Below are positions 10,501 to 23,004 of a DNA stretch of 64,000 bases, in pieces. The stretch is from NCBI GenBank assembly GCA_950295325.1, contig OX485803.1, forward strand, positions 34,857,554 to 34,921,553, written 5' to 3'. This DNA comes from Polytrichum commune (Eukaryota > Streptophyta > Polytrichopsida > Polytrichales > Polytrichaceae). Numbering within the stretch: position 1 is the first letter of the stretch; every line of letters begins with the position of its first letter. Made by a program: the position numbers and the translations under genes. Under the pieces are notes generated by a model. The model made no database searches, was not told the DNA's origin, and saw nothing but the letters and a program-made list of their open reading frames with translations.

Positions 10501-11780
10501 TAAGAACACTATTTATGTCGAGATCTTGATATTTAGTTTGCCACTAGAGGGTATGTTGTAAAATATTCTCCAAGCAAGACAAAGAAAATGAAGCCACAGT
10601 GCGTGTGAGAAACATTAGTATATGAATACAAGTTCTTAATATATTGTTGACGTTAACCCTTATCATCCCCAGGGTAATGTGATTTTTTAGGATCAATTGT
10701 GAAGTGAGTTTTGCAAACTTGCTTGATGATACATTCATGTAGCAAAATTGTCACTACAAAATCAATGAACACATCCATGTGGTTGAACCTTTTATATGAG
10801 GTCATGAGCTTCACGACGACAACATCATGCGTCTACTTTGTAACATAAGTCATTTTCACATTATGGCATATTGAGAATGTATTGTTCAATTTAAATTTTG
10901 AATATTTTTTTGTAGAGAAAGTATAATTATATTGAAACTCTAATGGCCTAAACATCTCAAATGATAATATAATTTTTAAAAGACAAGTGCTGGTCCCATA
11001 TCAATCCCCATATATAGCTATTGAAATTGCCTATCGCCTTCAATAGCTTGATCATAAGTTTTCCAAAATGATAATGCTCTATATCTCATGAAGTGTTTAC
11101 ATCTCACAAGGCAATTGATCAATGCGAGACCATGTTACTTGCAATGTTTCACTAATCTAGATATTATCTAGAGTTTTAGCCCATCATATTGAGTTTTTTT
11201 GTTTTAACAACAACGAGATATGTTAAGGTTTACATTGAACAATGATGGTTTTATATTTCTAGATATATTATTAAAGCTCAAAAGTGTTCTATGTATTTAA
11301 ACCATGTTTCTCCTTTATTGGCACCTCTCAGCTTTTCTTTTGAAATAAATGTCAATAAATCCTTGAAAATGTTATTTTACAACACATTTTAGGAAAACAA
11401 TTTATTTGTGTCTTGCCATTAAGGGTTCAAATAAATGAGAAACTTATAACTTCCATATGGAACATAATATGATATTGATGAGCTAGTAGGGTTTTGTTCA
11501 GTGTGGATGTAGTATGATATGTTCAATTCACAAAGACTCTTGAACATGATATGGTTAAGAGGCTCATATTCATGTTGGTGTTCATTTTTATTTTCGTTTA
11601 TTACAATGAAATAAGACAAATGTTAATTATCATGAAGAGAAATACCAACATTCAAGCATGACTCCCATTGTCAAGATTTGAAATCATGTCTACGAACACG
11701 TGGAGATTCAAGCAACATGCCAACCTTTGTCTTATTGTAACATAGTTGTTCTTAGATCACATACTCGCAAGCATTCACCG
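10500..11780. other. AT-rich intergenic DNA, nothing recognised
   Basis: Only short ORFs without recognisable domains; no repeat shared with the rest of the window was seen. Confidence 0.4.
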
Positions 11781-11789
11781 ATCTCAATG

Positions 11790-11982
11790 CAATATATACA
11801 TACATACATATACATACATATATATATATACATACATACATATACATATACATACATATACATACATATACATACATATACATACATACATATACATACA
11901 TATACATACATATACACACACGCACGCACATATATGTATGTATGTATGTATATGTATATGTACATACATACATATACCATGC
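11790..11982. repeat. TACA/TATACA microsatellite
   Basis: About 190 bp of alternating purine-pyrimidine repeats (TATACATACA units, a short TATATA core at 11819-11828, then CACACGCACGCACA, and ATGT units at the end). The overlapping short ORFs on both strands are simple-repeat artefacts. Confidence 0.95.
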
Positions 11983-11989
11983 TTAACAA

Positions 11990-12565
11990 TGTAACGTGGG
12001 GTGGGGGGGCATGAACTTCTAAAATATTCAACAATTTGCAACTAAAGCACCTATTGGGATCTTTACACGAACATGGGTAATTCGCATAACCTCATTGGAC
12101 ATGTCAACCAAGTAGCAACTCTCCAATACATAAAGTCAATGTATACGGAACGAATCCCATATTGTTCCAATGGGTTGGACGCACATGCCCTCCTTGCAAG
12201 TAGCGCGTGTTGAGAGCAACAATAGCTTGAATTGCCATGCTAATGCCACCGCCATGGTTCACTCGTGTGTAGTGAGTTATTGGGCAACCCGGAGATAGCC
12301 TTGTAACTTGACATCAATTTCCATTTCCCAACTATTGGTGAACGAGACTCGCACACCCATGCTAGGACTTGGAAACCCACGTGTGGGATGGGACACCTCT
12401 TAAATTTAGGAAATTTAGGAGCACGGGAGGAGCCTACTTTCCATCATTTGTATACATTAGGTGGCCCATAAAGCAAGCCTTTTGTTGAAGCCATCCTTTT
12501 CCCCTTTCAAAGCCTTGCTCTCTTGCAAGCACGAAATAGACTCCTTTGCAATGTACATGTTATAT
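11990..12565. other. Intergenic, nothing recognised
   Basis: No ORF, TIR pair or internal repeat could be supported. Confidence 0.4.
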
Positions 12566-12569
12566 TTTT

Positions 12570-12890
12570 ATTTTTATTTTTTGGCACAAATTGAAAATTC
12601 AATTGCAAGAGAGTAACTAAAAACACAACCAAACATGGGCGAACCAGTGCAACCCATGTGGAGATCAAGAAATAATGTCCATTTGTGGCCTAACCTTCCA
12701 AGTGACAACTAAGTTACTCTGGGTCTTTGACCCCTCAAGTCGAACCGAATTCATCAAGAACGTCATGATAGGCCACGCTTGGGGCCTTTTCCAAGTCCCT
12801 GAGAGTTTGTTTCCCACTCAATCCTACCATAATTGTGCAGGACGTCCCAAATGACTTGACGTGTTTTCTCGATGGGTTGCAATGCACATG
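12570..12890 (-). repeat. Second copy of the LINE 3' segment
   Basis: Aligns with 9285-9600 in the same orientation (CAAATTGAAA...TTCAATTGCAA, GAAATAATGTCCAT, CTTTGACCC, GTGTTTTCTC). It lacks the zf-RVT part and is consistent with a 5'-truncated LINE insertion. Confidence 0.6.
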
Positions 12891-12894
12891 TTGT

Positions 12895-14750
12895 AATAAC
12901 ATGCAAAGCATGTATGGTCATAATTGTATCTAGATGTTGAGTGGGTGAAGTATCTCAACACAAACACATCCCCTTGGACTTCCACTTTGAGAAAGTGCAC
13001 AACATATTCAAAAGAGAAAATTAAATACATTATCTAACATGTTTTACCGTGTCAGGAAGGGGCGCGAACATTACTATACTTCTTTACAGAGGACTAAGTA
13101 GGTTTGTGATGAGTGATACTTTGCTTTGCGAGCATGCACAAACCAAGCTCGTTCAACTATGAAGAGCACGGGGAGGACGAATATGCCTATGCACATTTGA
13201 ACATGATGCATTTCCTGCAAAACATCCTTGTACCTCAAAGGCGAAATTAATCATATGTTGTGAAATTGGATCTTTTGTACTTGATAGGTAGCAAGCAAGT
13301 GTGTGCATGTGACACACACAACTTAATTGTAACCGGACCCTAAATACCAACTACTAGTATATCCTAAGAATCTATGATCACGGGCCGAGAGCACACAAGT
13401 ATTGTAGAGGAGGCAACTAGGGAGGGCACTCAACTTCTCACATACCACCAAATAAGCATCTTCCGCACGGATGTTGGAGGGGTCGTCTCTCATTACAAAG
13501 TGATCGCTTAACTTATTGTCTCCAAAACGGGTTTTTAATTAAGCGCAATCACCCTCGTGCCGTCAACCAAAGTTAGTTTACGAAGTGCACAAGACTCGTG
13601 ACATGCCGTCCACCCAAGTTTCTTAGGGCAAACTTCGTAGTTATTCACCTCATAAAAAAAGGAACCCTATGTTCCAACAATTGGTTTTAACAAAGTTTGA
13701 ACAACGTGCATGAACTTTTCCTCACAAAAATCACGTTAGGTTATGGTCTTCGGGTGAATCCAACTCTTTGTCCTCTTGGCTCGTCCAAGTCCACTTGATG
13801 GTCATTATTTGATACATGATTTTGTCAAAGGTTGTAAATAACGGTGGGTAGTTTTGTCTCCAATTGGTTCCTTATAATGTTTTATACATGCTCTATGACG
13901 GATATACGTTGTTTGCTTTTCTTGTGGTTGTGAACAACCTGAAATGAACTATGGTGCACAAACCCGGATACAATCAACTGCATTTTGGTCAAATGTGACT
14001 ATAAATTTGTGACCTTGGCCCTTTGTAACCCTTCAATTGCCCGCGAGAGCCCCGAGGGTTCTCTTTCAAAAATAGAAGCCATGTTGTGTATTTATCCCTC
14101 CTTCCCCTTAGCATGGACATGTTTCAAGACTTTATATGTGCAAGTCCCATTCGTTCTTGTTCCAATTTGGAGGACAACAATGCTTGAAATAATTTTGAAG
14201 TTTGTGAAAGCTTGTTGAGACTCGAATGAGTAGCCATATTTGTTGCTTGTTGGTGTTGCCCATTGTAAGGATTAACCATCATCATGCTTTAAAAATGGCA
14301 TTCAACCTCATTGTGAGAGATACTCATCGTCAAGTCAATGAACTTTGACCACCTCTAGAACAAGTATATGAAATCCAAATTTGAGAACTAAAAACAAAAC
14401 ATGTGCATACTCTAAGTGTGTATAATTAAGATTACATTTTTGGAGGTTTTCATGAAACTCATCATCCAAATTTTAAAAATATTTTTTTCATTTGTTGCCC
14501 CAACTTGAGAACTTCAAATTTGCGATCGTTGGATCTTCTCAAATTTTGTTGGAACGAAGAGATTTTCCCCCCCAAATCTTCATAATGGAGTTGGTGTCCA
14601 CATAGAAGTGACCGATCATGAAGCATGTTCATGCTAGTGGGTGAAATTACCCTCGTCATCAAAAGTGGTATGAAAGTTTGAAGTTCATTGGAAGGCAATA
14701 CCAACCTGCCAAGGATTATTTGTGGAATGGGTAGGTTAGGTTAACAACTT
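12895..14750. other. Intergenic, nothing recognised
   Basis: Only ORFs of up to 80 codons without domains. No repeats shared with other parts of the window were noticed. Confidence 0.35.
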
Positions 14751-14767
14751 TAGGTGGTGGTACCCTA

Positions 14768-15306
14768 GTACCCCCATTTATGGTATTTAGTGTCACATGG
14801 GTAATAGTGTCACTTACTTATTTTGAGGTGTATCCTAGGTTACACTTATGATCAACAAATTCACTATCAGTGTCACCTCATGACACTTGGTGTTCAGGGG
14901 CACTTACTAATATCTTAGCATGAGCATGTTCAATAATGTTACAAGGTGTATGCATGTGTTACGCAATGATTTGCAAGTTGACTAAAGTGTACACAAATGA
15001 CACTTGACATCAGTATGCTCGAGAATATCTTTCTCTTGCTAAACACATGACACTTGCCATTCGTGTAGTATGCTCGAGAAAATCTCCCCTTTGCTTACTG
15101 AAACGCAAAACTATCATCTCAAGCACCCCAGTGTGCTGCGCTAAATGTCATAATTGTGAAGATTTTTTTCACCTAAAAAGTTACTTATGTTGGCAAATAG
15201 AACCATATTGCCAATTAACGGACGTGACACTTCGAAACCTCTAGGTGTCTAGTTTAGGCCCTTCACAAATAGTGGACATGACACTAAATACCAGAAACAG
15301 TGTAGT
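14768..15306. mobile_element. MITE-like element, family E, copy 1
   Basis: The ends are inverted: ATGGTATTTAGTGTCAC at about 14783 and GACACTAAATACCAG at about 15281, each outward end lying at a TA. The internal left part (AATAGTGTCACTTAC, GTGTCACCTCATGACACT) and right part (TAGGCCCTTCACAAA) match the reverse complement of 50633-50815. About 535 bp, non-coding. Confidence 0.6.
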
Positions 15307-15309
15307 TCT

Positions 15310-17040
15310 CCATAAATTGCACATAAATCTAACATATCATATTTAGTTGATTTGAGTAAATTGTGCATTAAGGCAGTTTGGTGTTGTCCAAAAGTGGTTG
15401 TGATGGAGGCTTGGTGGAGGTCTATGTTTTCGCAAGGCATGGGTACTCGATTTTAATATGCGAGACTATATTTGTAAGAGTGTGTTTGGTCATTTTTGAA
15501 TGCCTATGATAGTGCTACACACCTATTGTAATGGCTATGGAGTTATTTGTGCTCTCAATAGAACGTTGTCACTGGCTCTATGTTTACCCGAATGGTATAT
15601 GATATGATATTATTTGACCAAGTGTTGTTTTTGGCCTTCGGCATCGATGCTCGTATTATTAGTATAACGAAGATAGTTGCTTGGGTTTGGCCCATGGAAG
15701 TAGCTAGGCTGACTTAACCGACATTTTGGAATGTATTTAGTTATCCACTCCAAAGTTGTTTATCTCCAATCAATCTCCATGATTCATATGTAGTTCATCT
15801 CTTATTGACGTTCACTACACATTTCCTATGCTGACAATTAGCCTTTGTGAAGTGATGACATTCTATGGAGTAATGTTTGTGGGTAAACAACGTCAGGGTC
15901 AAGTGGGGACTCTAAGTTGGAAACACCTATTGAGGTTCCTAAATCTTCAGAATGCGAGCTTGTTTGGAAGTCGCAGGTTTTTAGGGTTGCTTAATCTCAA
16001 CATTGGTTGATCAACAACTATGAAATCAACATTTGAGCTTGTAGGCTAATTTAGTTGGCTCTTTAACTACATGGGTCCAACTCCTACATGAACTCAACTC
16101 ATACAATGCCCCATCTCCTCAAAGATTTATCTTAGTCATTATTTGAAATATCAATAAGAAATGCATTCATGGAAGTTTCGACCAACTTTCAAAATTGGGG
16201 CTTGACATCAAGTGCTTAACCCCTAATTTCTCAAGCAACCCATTTTGGGTTGATGGATGGTTTCTTCCCTACATTAAGCCCACCTAACTCATTCATATGA
16301 AATCAATATACTATGAACATCAAGCAAACATGGATATCTACGCATGAACAGATGAGCCATGCAATTTGGAGACGATTAGGATGTCAAAATGTCAAAGTGG
16401 GAAGTGGTCATGTTTTTTGTTGTGTTGGGAGCTCGCGTGAGGGTGTTGACTATAATTAATGGTTGCCACTCCAATGCAAAATTTCTATGGACATCAATGA
16501 TGTTACTTTTGGGAAAAGTGAATTTTTAAAATTTTCTAATCTTTAGGGTACAAACAACCTTTATGCTCAATTCAACATTGTTGATCACTCTCTAGCTTTT
16601 AGGGAATTCTTTGCATATATGTGGTTAGAAATATGGAGCAATTTACATACTCCAAATGCAAGGTTGATAGCTTATTGAGCTTTGCACATTTTGGCATGAG
16701 AAATTATGGAGGTGCTCAATTATTGAGGTGTTCCCATCTAGTGGATCACACAAGCATTCCACTCATTTTCTAGATGAATTTGATTGGTCAAAGGTCTTTT
16801 TTTTTGGGGGGGGGGGGGGATTAAACATGACAGTTTCTTTTCCACCCCTTCCTTCAATTGTTACAATCTATAAATCCAAAGGATTGATTATGCCCAATTT
16901 CTCCCCTCAAAATAGCTCATCTCCCATGTTTCAAGGTCCATTCACTACTCATTAGTAAGGTTACAATTGAAGCAGTGTTCAAATTCTACATGATTTATCC
17001 ATATAGAAAAAATTGGAATTGTAAATGTGGTATGAGCGAA
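15310..17040. other. Intergenic; only a poly-G tract noted
   Basis: Short ORFs only. T and then G homopolymers at 16798-16819 (G x14). Nothing else recognised. Confidence 0.35.
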
Positions 17041-17047
17041 GATCTCG

Positions 17048-17430
17048 GGGCCAGTTCACATGGGGTCCCAAGTTCCAATGCACACTCAAGTTAGCAAGAC
17101 TCAACATGGAGACAAAGTCTCAACTTATGATCTTCGAGAAACCATTCAAGTATGGTTATTTATTATTTAAATCATATACCTATTGTTTTATGTACAAATA
17201 TTCGCATGACTTGTGTTGAGAGTTGGATCTAGCTTTTTGCTCAACCCAACTCTCAACACGAGTCCCAAGCCTCACCTCCAAAAAGTGTTGCCGTGTAGGC
17301 ATACATGTCATACTTGAGACTTGGAACTTGGGACCTGTGTGAAGTGGTAAGTCCCAATTTCCATGCTCTCAACAACTAAGATTGCATATATCAACTTCAA
17401 GTGACTTGGGACCCTGTGTCAACTGGCCCT
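17048..17430. mobile_element. TIR element (GGGCCAGTT type), about 383 bp
   Basis: GGGCCAGTTCACATGGGGTC at 17048 and its near-complement ending GTCAACTGGCCC at 17430; over 26 bp about 22 agree (shared GGGTCCCAAGT). The flanks TCG and TTG could be a decayed 3-bp duplication. The GGGCCA end resembles family A. No ORF. Confidence 0.6.
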
Positions 17431-17434
17431 TGAT

Positions 17435-18135
17435 TGTCTTCCAGGCAAGTGACATGTGAGTACATCCTTCGCACTATTAGGAATGTAGAAATAAGATTTG
17501 TGTGATTTAAATATAAAACCTGCATATTATGTTTATATTTTCATGCCCAAAATGAAGTTGGTTGAATATATCATTAGGTATTTCAAGTGGATCCCCCTAC
17601 ACTATATTCATAACATTCGAGAATTCATGCAATATGGTGGAGGATAAGAAAATATACCATTAGTGAGAATACCAATGTAATGTGAGCCCGTTAGCCATAA
17701 GTTGCTCAAGGGTTACTCCTTGTTATTTGGTATGGTGTAGTAGCTTTGTATTTTGTAGGTGGAGTCGTTCGGGGGTTAGGATGTGTGAGAAAGTCTTCAA
17801 TTGTTGAGGGGTTAAGCAATGATTAATGTTTTTCACTTAAATTTTGGTTGTTGGGAATTAAGAATGTCATGTGCTTAATGGTTGCTTTGTGTGTGTTTTT
17901 CATCAGTGTTTCATACTAGTGATGGCGAGATTTTGAGTTACTATAGTTTTTAAGAAATTTTGTTGTGGTTTGCAATTATGACTCTTGTTGTTAACATGCG
18001 AGGGGTTTGCTTGCCACCCACCATATCTTGATGCATGCATTCAATAGAATGTAGTTGTTGTGTTTGTTTTCAACAATGGCATCGGTGTATCAACCATGTG
18101 TAAGAGTTCCTTACATTATTTGGATTGTCTATCTT
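17435..18135. other. Intergenic, nothing recognised
   Basis: TG-rich sequence without ORFs or shared repeats. Confidence 0.35.
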
Positions 18136-18139
18136 AGGA

Positions 18140-18860
18140 ATGGTATTGGTGGGCCTTTGTGATTTGTTGGGTATCCGATTATGTATATAATGTTTGGTTT
18201 AGCTCTAGCCATGGATTAGCATCTCGTGGTGTTGCACATGTAGTTTACGATCCAAGGTGGAATGGTGTTGTCGATCGCTTATTGTCTTGGGTAGTCGTGC
18301 TTATTATAGCGAGGAACCTTGTGTGTGTGTGCAAGCTTTGAGTGGGTTTGCTACCCGGTCTGAAGTTGTATTGAGTATCATTATTCTCAAGCCTTTGGAT
18401 TATAACAAGTGGAGAGTAGATGCGGCCATGTGTCTTTTTCATATGTATTCAAAAATCAAACGATATTGCGTATAGTATATTTCGTGGTTTCTTTATTGGC
18501 TATGGCAAAGTTAACATTGGTTCTCTTTTTCATGAGTTGGCTTTGGAGTACTAACATGATGATGTGCCTTTTTGGAGACCCAGCATACAACCCGGGTCTG
18601 TGGTAAACCTTCTCCTTGATGAGACAACATGTCTTCAACAAGCGGTTTCCTTGGAGGTCTAGGTTAGGTTTTGATTCCGAAGTTATTTCATTAGCCATTC
18701 GTAGTTTTGTTCCTTATATCACTTGAAAGGTTCAGAATCCTCAGGTGTTCATTGAGTCATTATGGCCTGCTCAGAAGCTTAACCATGTGAAGGATGTGAT
18801 ATAGCCTAAAGGAGAAGTGCCGAAACACGTGCTACTTTGCCAGATCTCAAAATTAGTGAC
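18140..18860 (+). pseudogene. Decayed protein-coding fragment, family not recognised
   Basis: Protein-like stretches can be read across shifting frames: SSHGLASRGVAHVVYDPRWN (18200-18259), ALSGFATRSEVV and LKPLDYNKWRVDA (18335-18430), DDVPFWRPSIQPGSVVNLLL (from 18559), then SEVISLAIRSFVPY and FIESLWPAQKLNHVKDVI (to about 18804). A few stops and frameshifts interrupt them. The composition looks like a worn-out coding sequence rather than random DNA; the RGVA-PRWN part faintly resembles a LINE endonuclease. I cannot name the family. Confidence 0.35.
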
Positions 18861-18864
18861 AACT

Positions 18865-21160
18865 TAGATTTTTATAGAGTGATACTAAACTCATGAATAC
18901 ATGCTCATTTATCATACAATCTCAACAAATCAACGTATGTTGCTCTAAGATGTTCGTATAGCGATGAACAAAAAATCATATGCAAACACATGCTTGTCAA
19001 TGAATACTGTTAGGATTAATATTGAATAGTGTTGCTATGAATAGTATCTTCAATGAATAAGGCTGGGATGAATGGTGCTTCCTAGGTCTTTTGGTGGCAC
19101 TAATTTCATAACATAAAAAAAAATTAATATCACTTTCACTGATTTCCCACACACATTATTAGCTCTTTCCTTACTAATTGAGATAACTAGTGTGGTTTTG
19201 ACCATGCTTGATGTGAGAATCATGTACTAGAACTTGGAATACAACTACATGTACAAGACTATTAGTCATTGATTTTAGTCATACATGCACATAATCAAAG
19301 TTGCAAGAGCTTGTAATATAATTTTGATCCAAGGAAATTTACATAGCTACCCATTTGTGATGGTAACCTAATTGCACATGCATAAGTGTAGAATAAATGC
19401 ACGAGTTACATTGTTTGAGAATGTTTGCACTCAAGGTAGTGACGGGTCTTCCATATTACAATTGATTATTTGCATGGTTTTATAGACATGTGTGGGTGTA
19501 TTGGATTGGTTGAGTTGTATTTTTAAAACCCTCGACGGGTATTCTCTCATACCAACTAGCCATCATTATGTTCCCATCACGTTCCCTACATTAAATTGAG
19601 CGGACCAATTGGCTCAATTTAGTTGATAAGGCCATAAGTGTTTGTTATGGGTTCCCATATTGAAATTGATTGTTGATGCCAAATGAGTCCCGTCTGCCAA
19701 CACTATCAATGAGAACATATCCTAACTCAAACCCAATGTATTCGTAACATTACTAAAATAGTGTAATGTTGACCTTTAGCCAAAAGTGACACTATTTAGC
19801 AAGGTGAAAAGTATAAAAAATAAATCAGAGCATGAATAGTAAAGTCGTCTCCCACGACATATCATATTCAATCTTTCAAATTTGGCTAGGATGGCCCACT
19901 ATTCAAAAGTTTGTGTCCAAAAGGTTCCTATGGTATGGGTCCCTCCCGTAAGGTGCTAGACAATATTATGGCCTTAGAACACTACCTAGTAATCGGTTCC
20001 TTCTTGTAGGAGGCATAAACATACATATAATCTTGGAGCCATCTACCAACTAGAAGCATGAGTCAAATTGTCATCATATTGAGAACACCGACTCTCTAAG
20101 ATGACATGTATTTACCAAGACAAGCATGCATGCATAAGGCTTAAATTATTTCAACCTAAAATTAGCAGCATGAAGGTATCTTTAGGGTTTAGGGGTTTAG
20201 GGGTAGTCTACATTCTATAGGCTCACTACGGCAACTAACACTAGAATATTTATGGACATTTTGTAATCATCCAAAATATGTACTTAAATGTCATTGATAC
20301 TATAACATTGGATAAATGTAATGTGGAATTCGTAGGAGCTTATAGTAGGTTACACACTTACACAAACCCAAATCCCTCCCTCCCTATGGCATTAAATGAA
20401 ATTAACTCTATATTGTAGGAACTTGGAACCATAAGTCCACACAATGATTCATACTTTTGAAAAGACCATGCTAACGAACCTATGTAGGGTGAGTTTACAC
20501 CAAGGTCCTGAGACCAAAGAAACCTCAAAATCCAGCAATCCAATTGGGTGGGAGCGTAGATCTAGACCCAAGAAGTATAAAATAGGACTCGGGGGTCCAA
20601 TCTATGGGGGAAAAAAAGGTGATGCTAATGTGGCATCATTTTGCATGCTAAATCTCAGCGATCCTCATTCAAGACGATAGCCCTCCTAATTCGAGGAATA
20701 TCAATTTTCCAAAGGTCGGGTCCAACCTCGAGTCCAAAAGTGAGGTCCATTAAGGGTGTTTTGGACCTCAAGTTTTCTTGAACCAAGATTTTTACGCCAT
20801 GTTGCCGCCCTCGTTTCTAATGTATATACACCTCCAATGTAAAATTGCACAAAGACAATCCAAATGGGACAATGGATTCATGCAATACCTACAAGATAGA
20901 TGTGCCTATTTCCAACATAACAACACCGAGGACACCTATATTCAAGTGGTTAGATGTGGATTTAAGCGTGGATACCAAACAAACATGTGTCTGGAATCGG
21001 TTGCACTACATGCTCAAAACATGCTAACCATTTCAAGCTCAACAACGACAACATGATGAAAAGGGGACATATACAAGCAACCAATGAACACGGAAATCCT
21101 CACTTTGATATCGACGAAGATATCTATACAATACCTCACACGAATTATGTGTTTCATATT
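18865..21160. other. Intergenic; telomere-like short repeat only
   Basis: No gene or TIR pair seen. A three-unit plant-telomere-like run (TTTAGGG with an extra G in two units) lies at about 20179-20203. Confidence 0.4.
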
Positions 21161-21164
21161 GCAC

Positions 21165-21190
<26 letters not shown>
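21165..21190. repeat. AG microsatellite
   Basis: Thirteen AG units. Confidence 0.97.
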
Positions 21191-21196
<6 letters not shown>

Positions 21197-21275
21197 CACC
21201 CAAAGTAACTCACGCCCACCTTATCAGAGACTTACCTTATCAGGTACAATGCCCACGGAAATTTTTGGGGCATAA

Positions 21276-21591
21276 GGTAGAGGGGCCCTCTCCCGCTCGG
21301 GTCCTTAAACCGCTCCAAAAACTAGACCTATCCAAACAAGAGGTACATTATAGCTTCGTACCTCAAATTTCTATGTAATCATGGTGTACATTTTTGGGGT
21401 GAGTGGTTTTGGGTACCCCTATGAGTTCTCCTTCCAAAATTCATAACTAATTCAATATTAATCCAAAATTAATTATTCCAATTGGTCCAATTTCCAATGA
21501 ACTTTGCACATCTTCCAAGATTGATTCCCCCTTAATAACTCCCCAATGAACATGCCAATCTGAAATTCGAGCGGGAAAGGGCCCCTCTACC
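21276..21591. mobile_element. MITE, family I (GGTAGAGGGG ends), 316 bp, inside repeat C
   Basis: Ends GGTAGAGGGGCCCTCTCCCG and its complement CGGGAAAGGGCCCCTCTACC. Adjoining bases are TAA (left) and TTA (right). It interrupts a reverse-orientation copy of repeat C: the uninterrupted version at 9193 reads GGGCATAATCGGTC, here split as GGGGCATAA / TTAATTGGTC. Non-coding. Confidence 0.75.
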
Positions 21592-21729
21592 TTAATTGGT
21601 CAAAGGTCCTGGTGTTTCCAAGTCCAACCGGTTACATGGCGTGATGTTTGGGTCGATATGCATTAAGTTGGGGGTAGATTCCAGAGATTCCCGGTAATTT
21701 TCCGGCCGTCTTTCAACTTGAACGGGTGA

Positions 21730-22506
21730 GTGTTGGAGCTGGAGGGGTGCGTCTGTAAGCAGCAGCAGCAGCAGCGGCGCTAGATGTGTCCCCGTTCATT
21801 GGTAAGGGGAAGTGGTGGGGTATGGGGAAGGTGACGTAGCATCTGGCCCATGGATACCTAAGTTATAAATCTGATCTGCAGTCCCATATACTCCAATCCC
21901 CTCTACTCCACCCCAAATGCCACCAGATCAGAGCCAGCAGCAGCAGCAGCAGCAGCAGGCTCATGTGCCAGTCGAGACATTATAAGTAAGTTATACTAGC
22001 GGGCTGCTACCTTGCTTACTTACAATCTTTCTTAGTAGCTGAAGGGAAGGGAAGGGATGGGAAGGGATGGGAAGGGAGCCACACCCCCCCCCCCCTTTTC
22101 CTTCGTTCAGTATCCATAAGGTAGATGCGCCCAGTTTGGTGCCTTATATTAAACGAACGGACACCTATATGTGACTGGTGAATGGTCGGGTGTGGATCTG
22201 AGAATGGACACTAAAACGGACACGTGTTGGAAAGAGAGTGGACTAGGTTCTCATTCTTGAGAGAATTGGTGGTGGTGGTGGTTGGGGGGGGGGGGGTTAA
22301 TAAGATCATACAATAACCTGGAGAGAATCTTCACGTTGCCAATGAATAGGGGTACTTGTATGAATTGCGAAAGTCATGAGGCAAGTGGGTATGGGCATAA
22401 GGTGGATTGGCGAGATATTTTGGTGCTCGTTTTGTGTTTCATATCCTCCTCCGGGACGAAGAGTGGGTACAGAGAGAGGAGTGTTCGTTGAAGACCCACT
22501 TACGCC

Positions 22507-22543
<37 letters not shown>

Positions 22544-22995
22544 CGAATTGCCTTTGCTGTTCCTTTTTCGTGTTTGTTTTCGTGGGGGGGGGGGGGGGGT
22601 AAGTGAGGTAGGGAGGGATGTGGAGAGTTGACCAGCAGGTGCACAGATCTTTTTAGAACATTTGAAGGAAGTCCTCAGGCTGCTGACCACAAAAGTTTGT
22701 CACGCTGGGGGGCTAGCTGGGGGCTTCAGTTTGTGGTGTCGGGACGCAAGCCTGGAAGGGGAAGGGGGGGGGGGGGGGGGGGGGGTATATATCTATCTCT
22801 CATTCTATCTGTCTGCTGCCTTCTTTCTCTAGTCACCATGTCGACTGCTTCATTGATTGTCTTCAGGGGGCTGCCCTACCACACCGCCCTCCCACCCTCG
22901 CAAAGGCCCTTTGTTACCTTTTCGTATGCTTCGTATACGAGGTTTGTCCTTAGAAGGTCCATCGGATAGAGGGTGAAACAATCCCGAGTGTCACA
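21730..22995. other. GC-richer island with CAG runs and poly-G tracts
   Basis: Contains CAG runs at 21759-21776, 21934-21958 and 22507-22539, GGGAA-type runs (22038-22078), and G/C homopolymers at 22084-22095, 22284-22296, 22584-22599 and 22764-22785 (22 nt). Its texture resembles the GRF leader. ORFs here are low-complexity; I could not support a gene, though a fragment of a regulatory or leader region is possible. Confidence 0.4.
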
Positions 22996-23004
22996 GGTGC
23001 ACCA

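Noticed and set aside
11700-12041. Overlapping ORFs rich in Tyr, Ile, Thr and His or Met, Tyr, Val and Cys on both strands
   Set aside because: Translations of the TACA microsatellite.
22628-22969. 113-codon ORF in the GC-richer island, preceded by a polypyrimidine-AG stretch
   Set aside because: Includes a poly-Gly stretch from the 22-nt G run and no recognisable domain; frame integrity depends on the homopolymer length.
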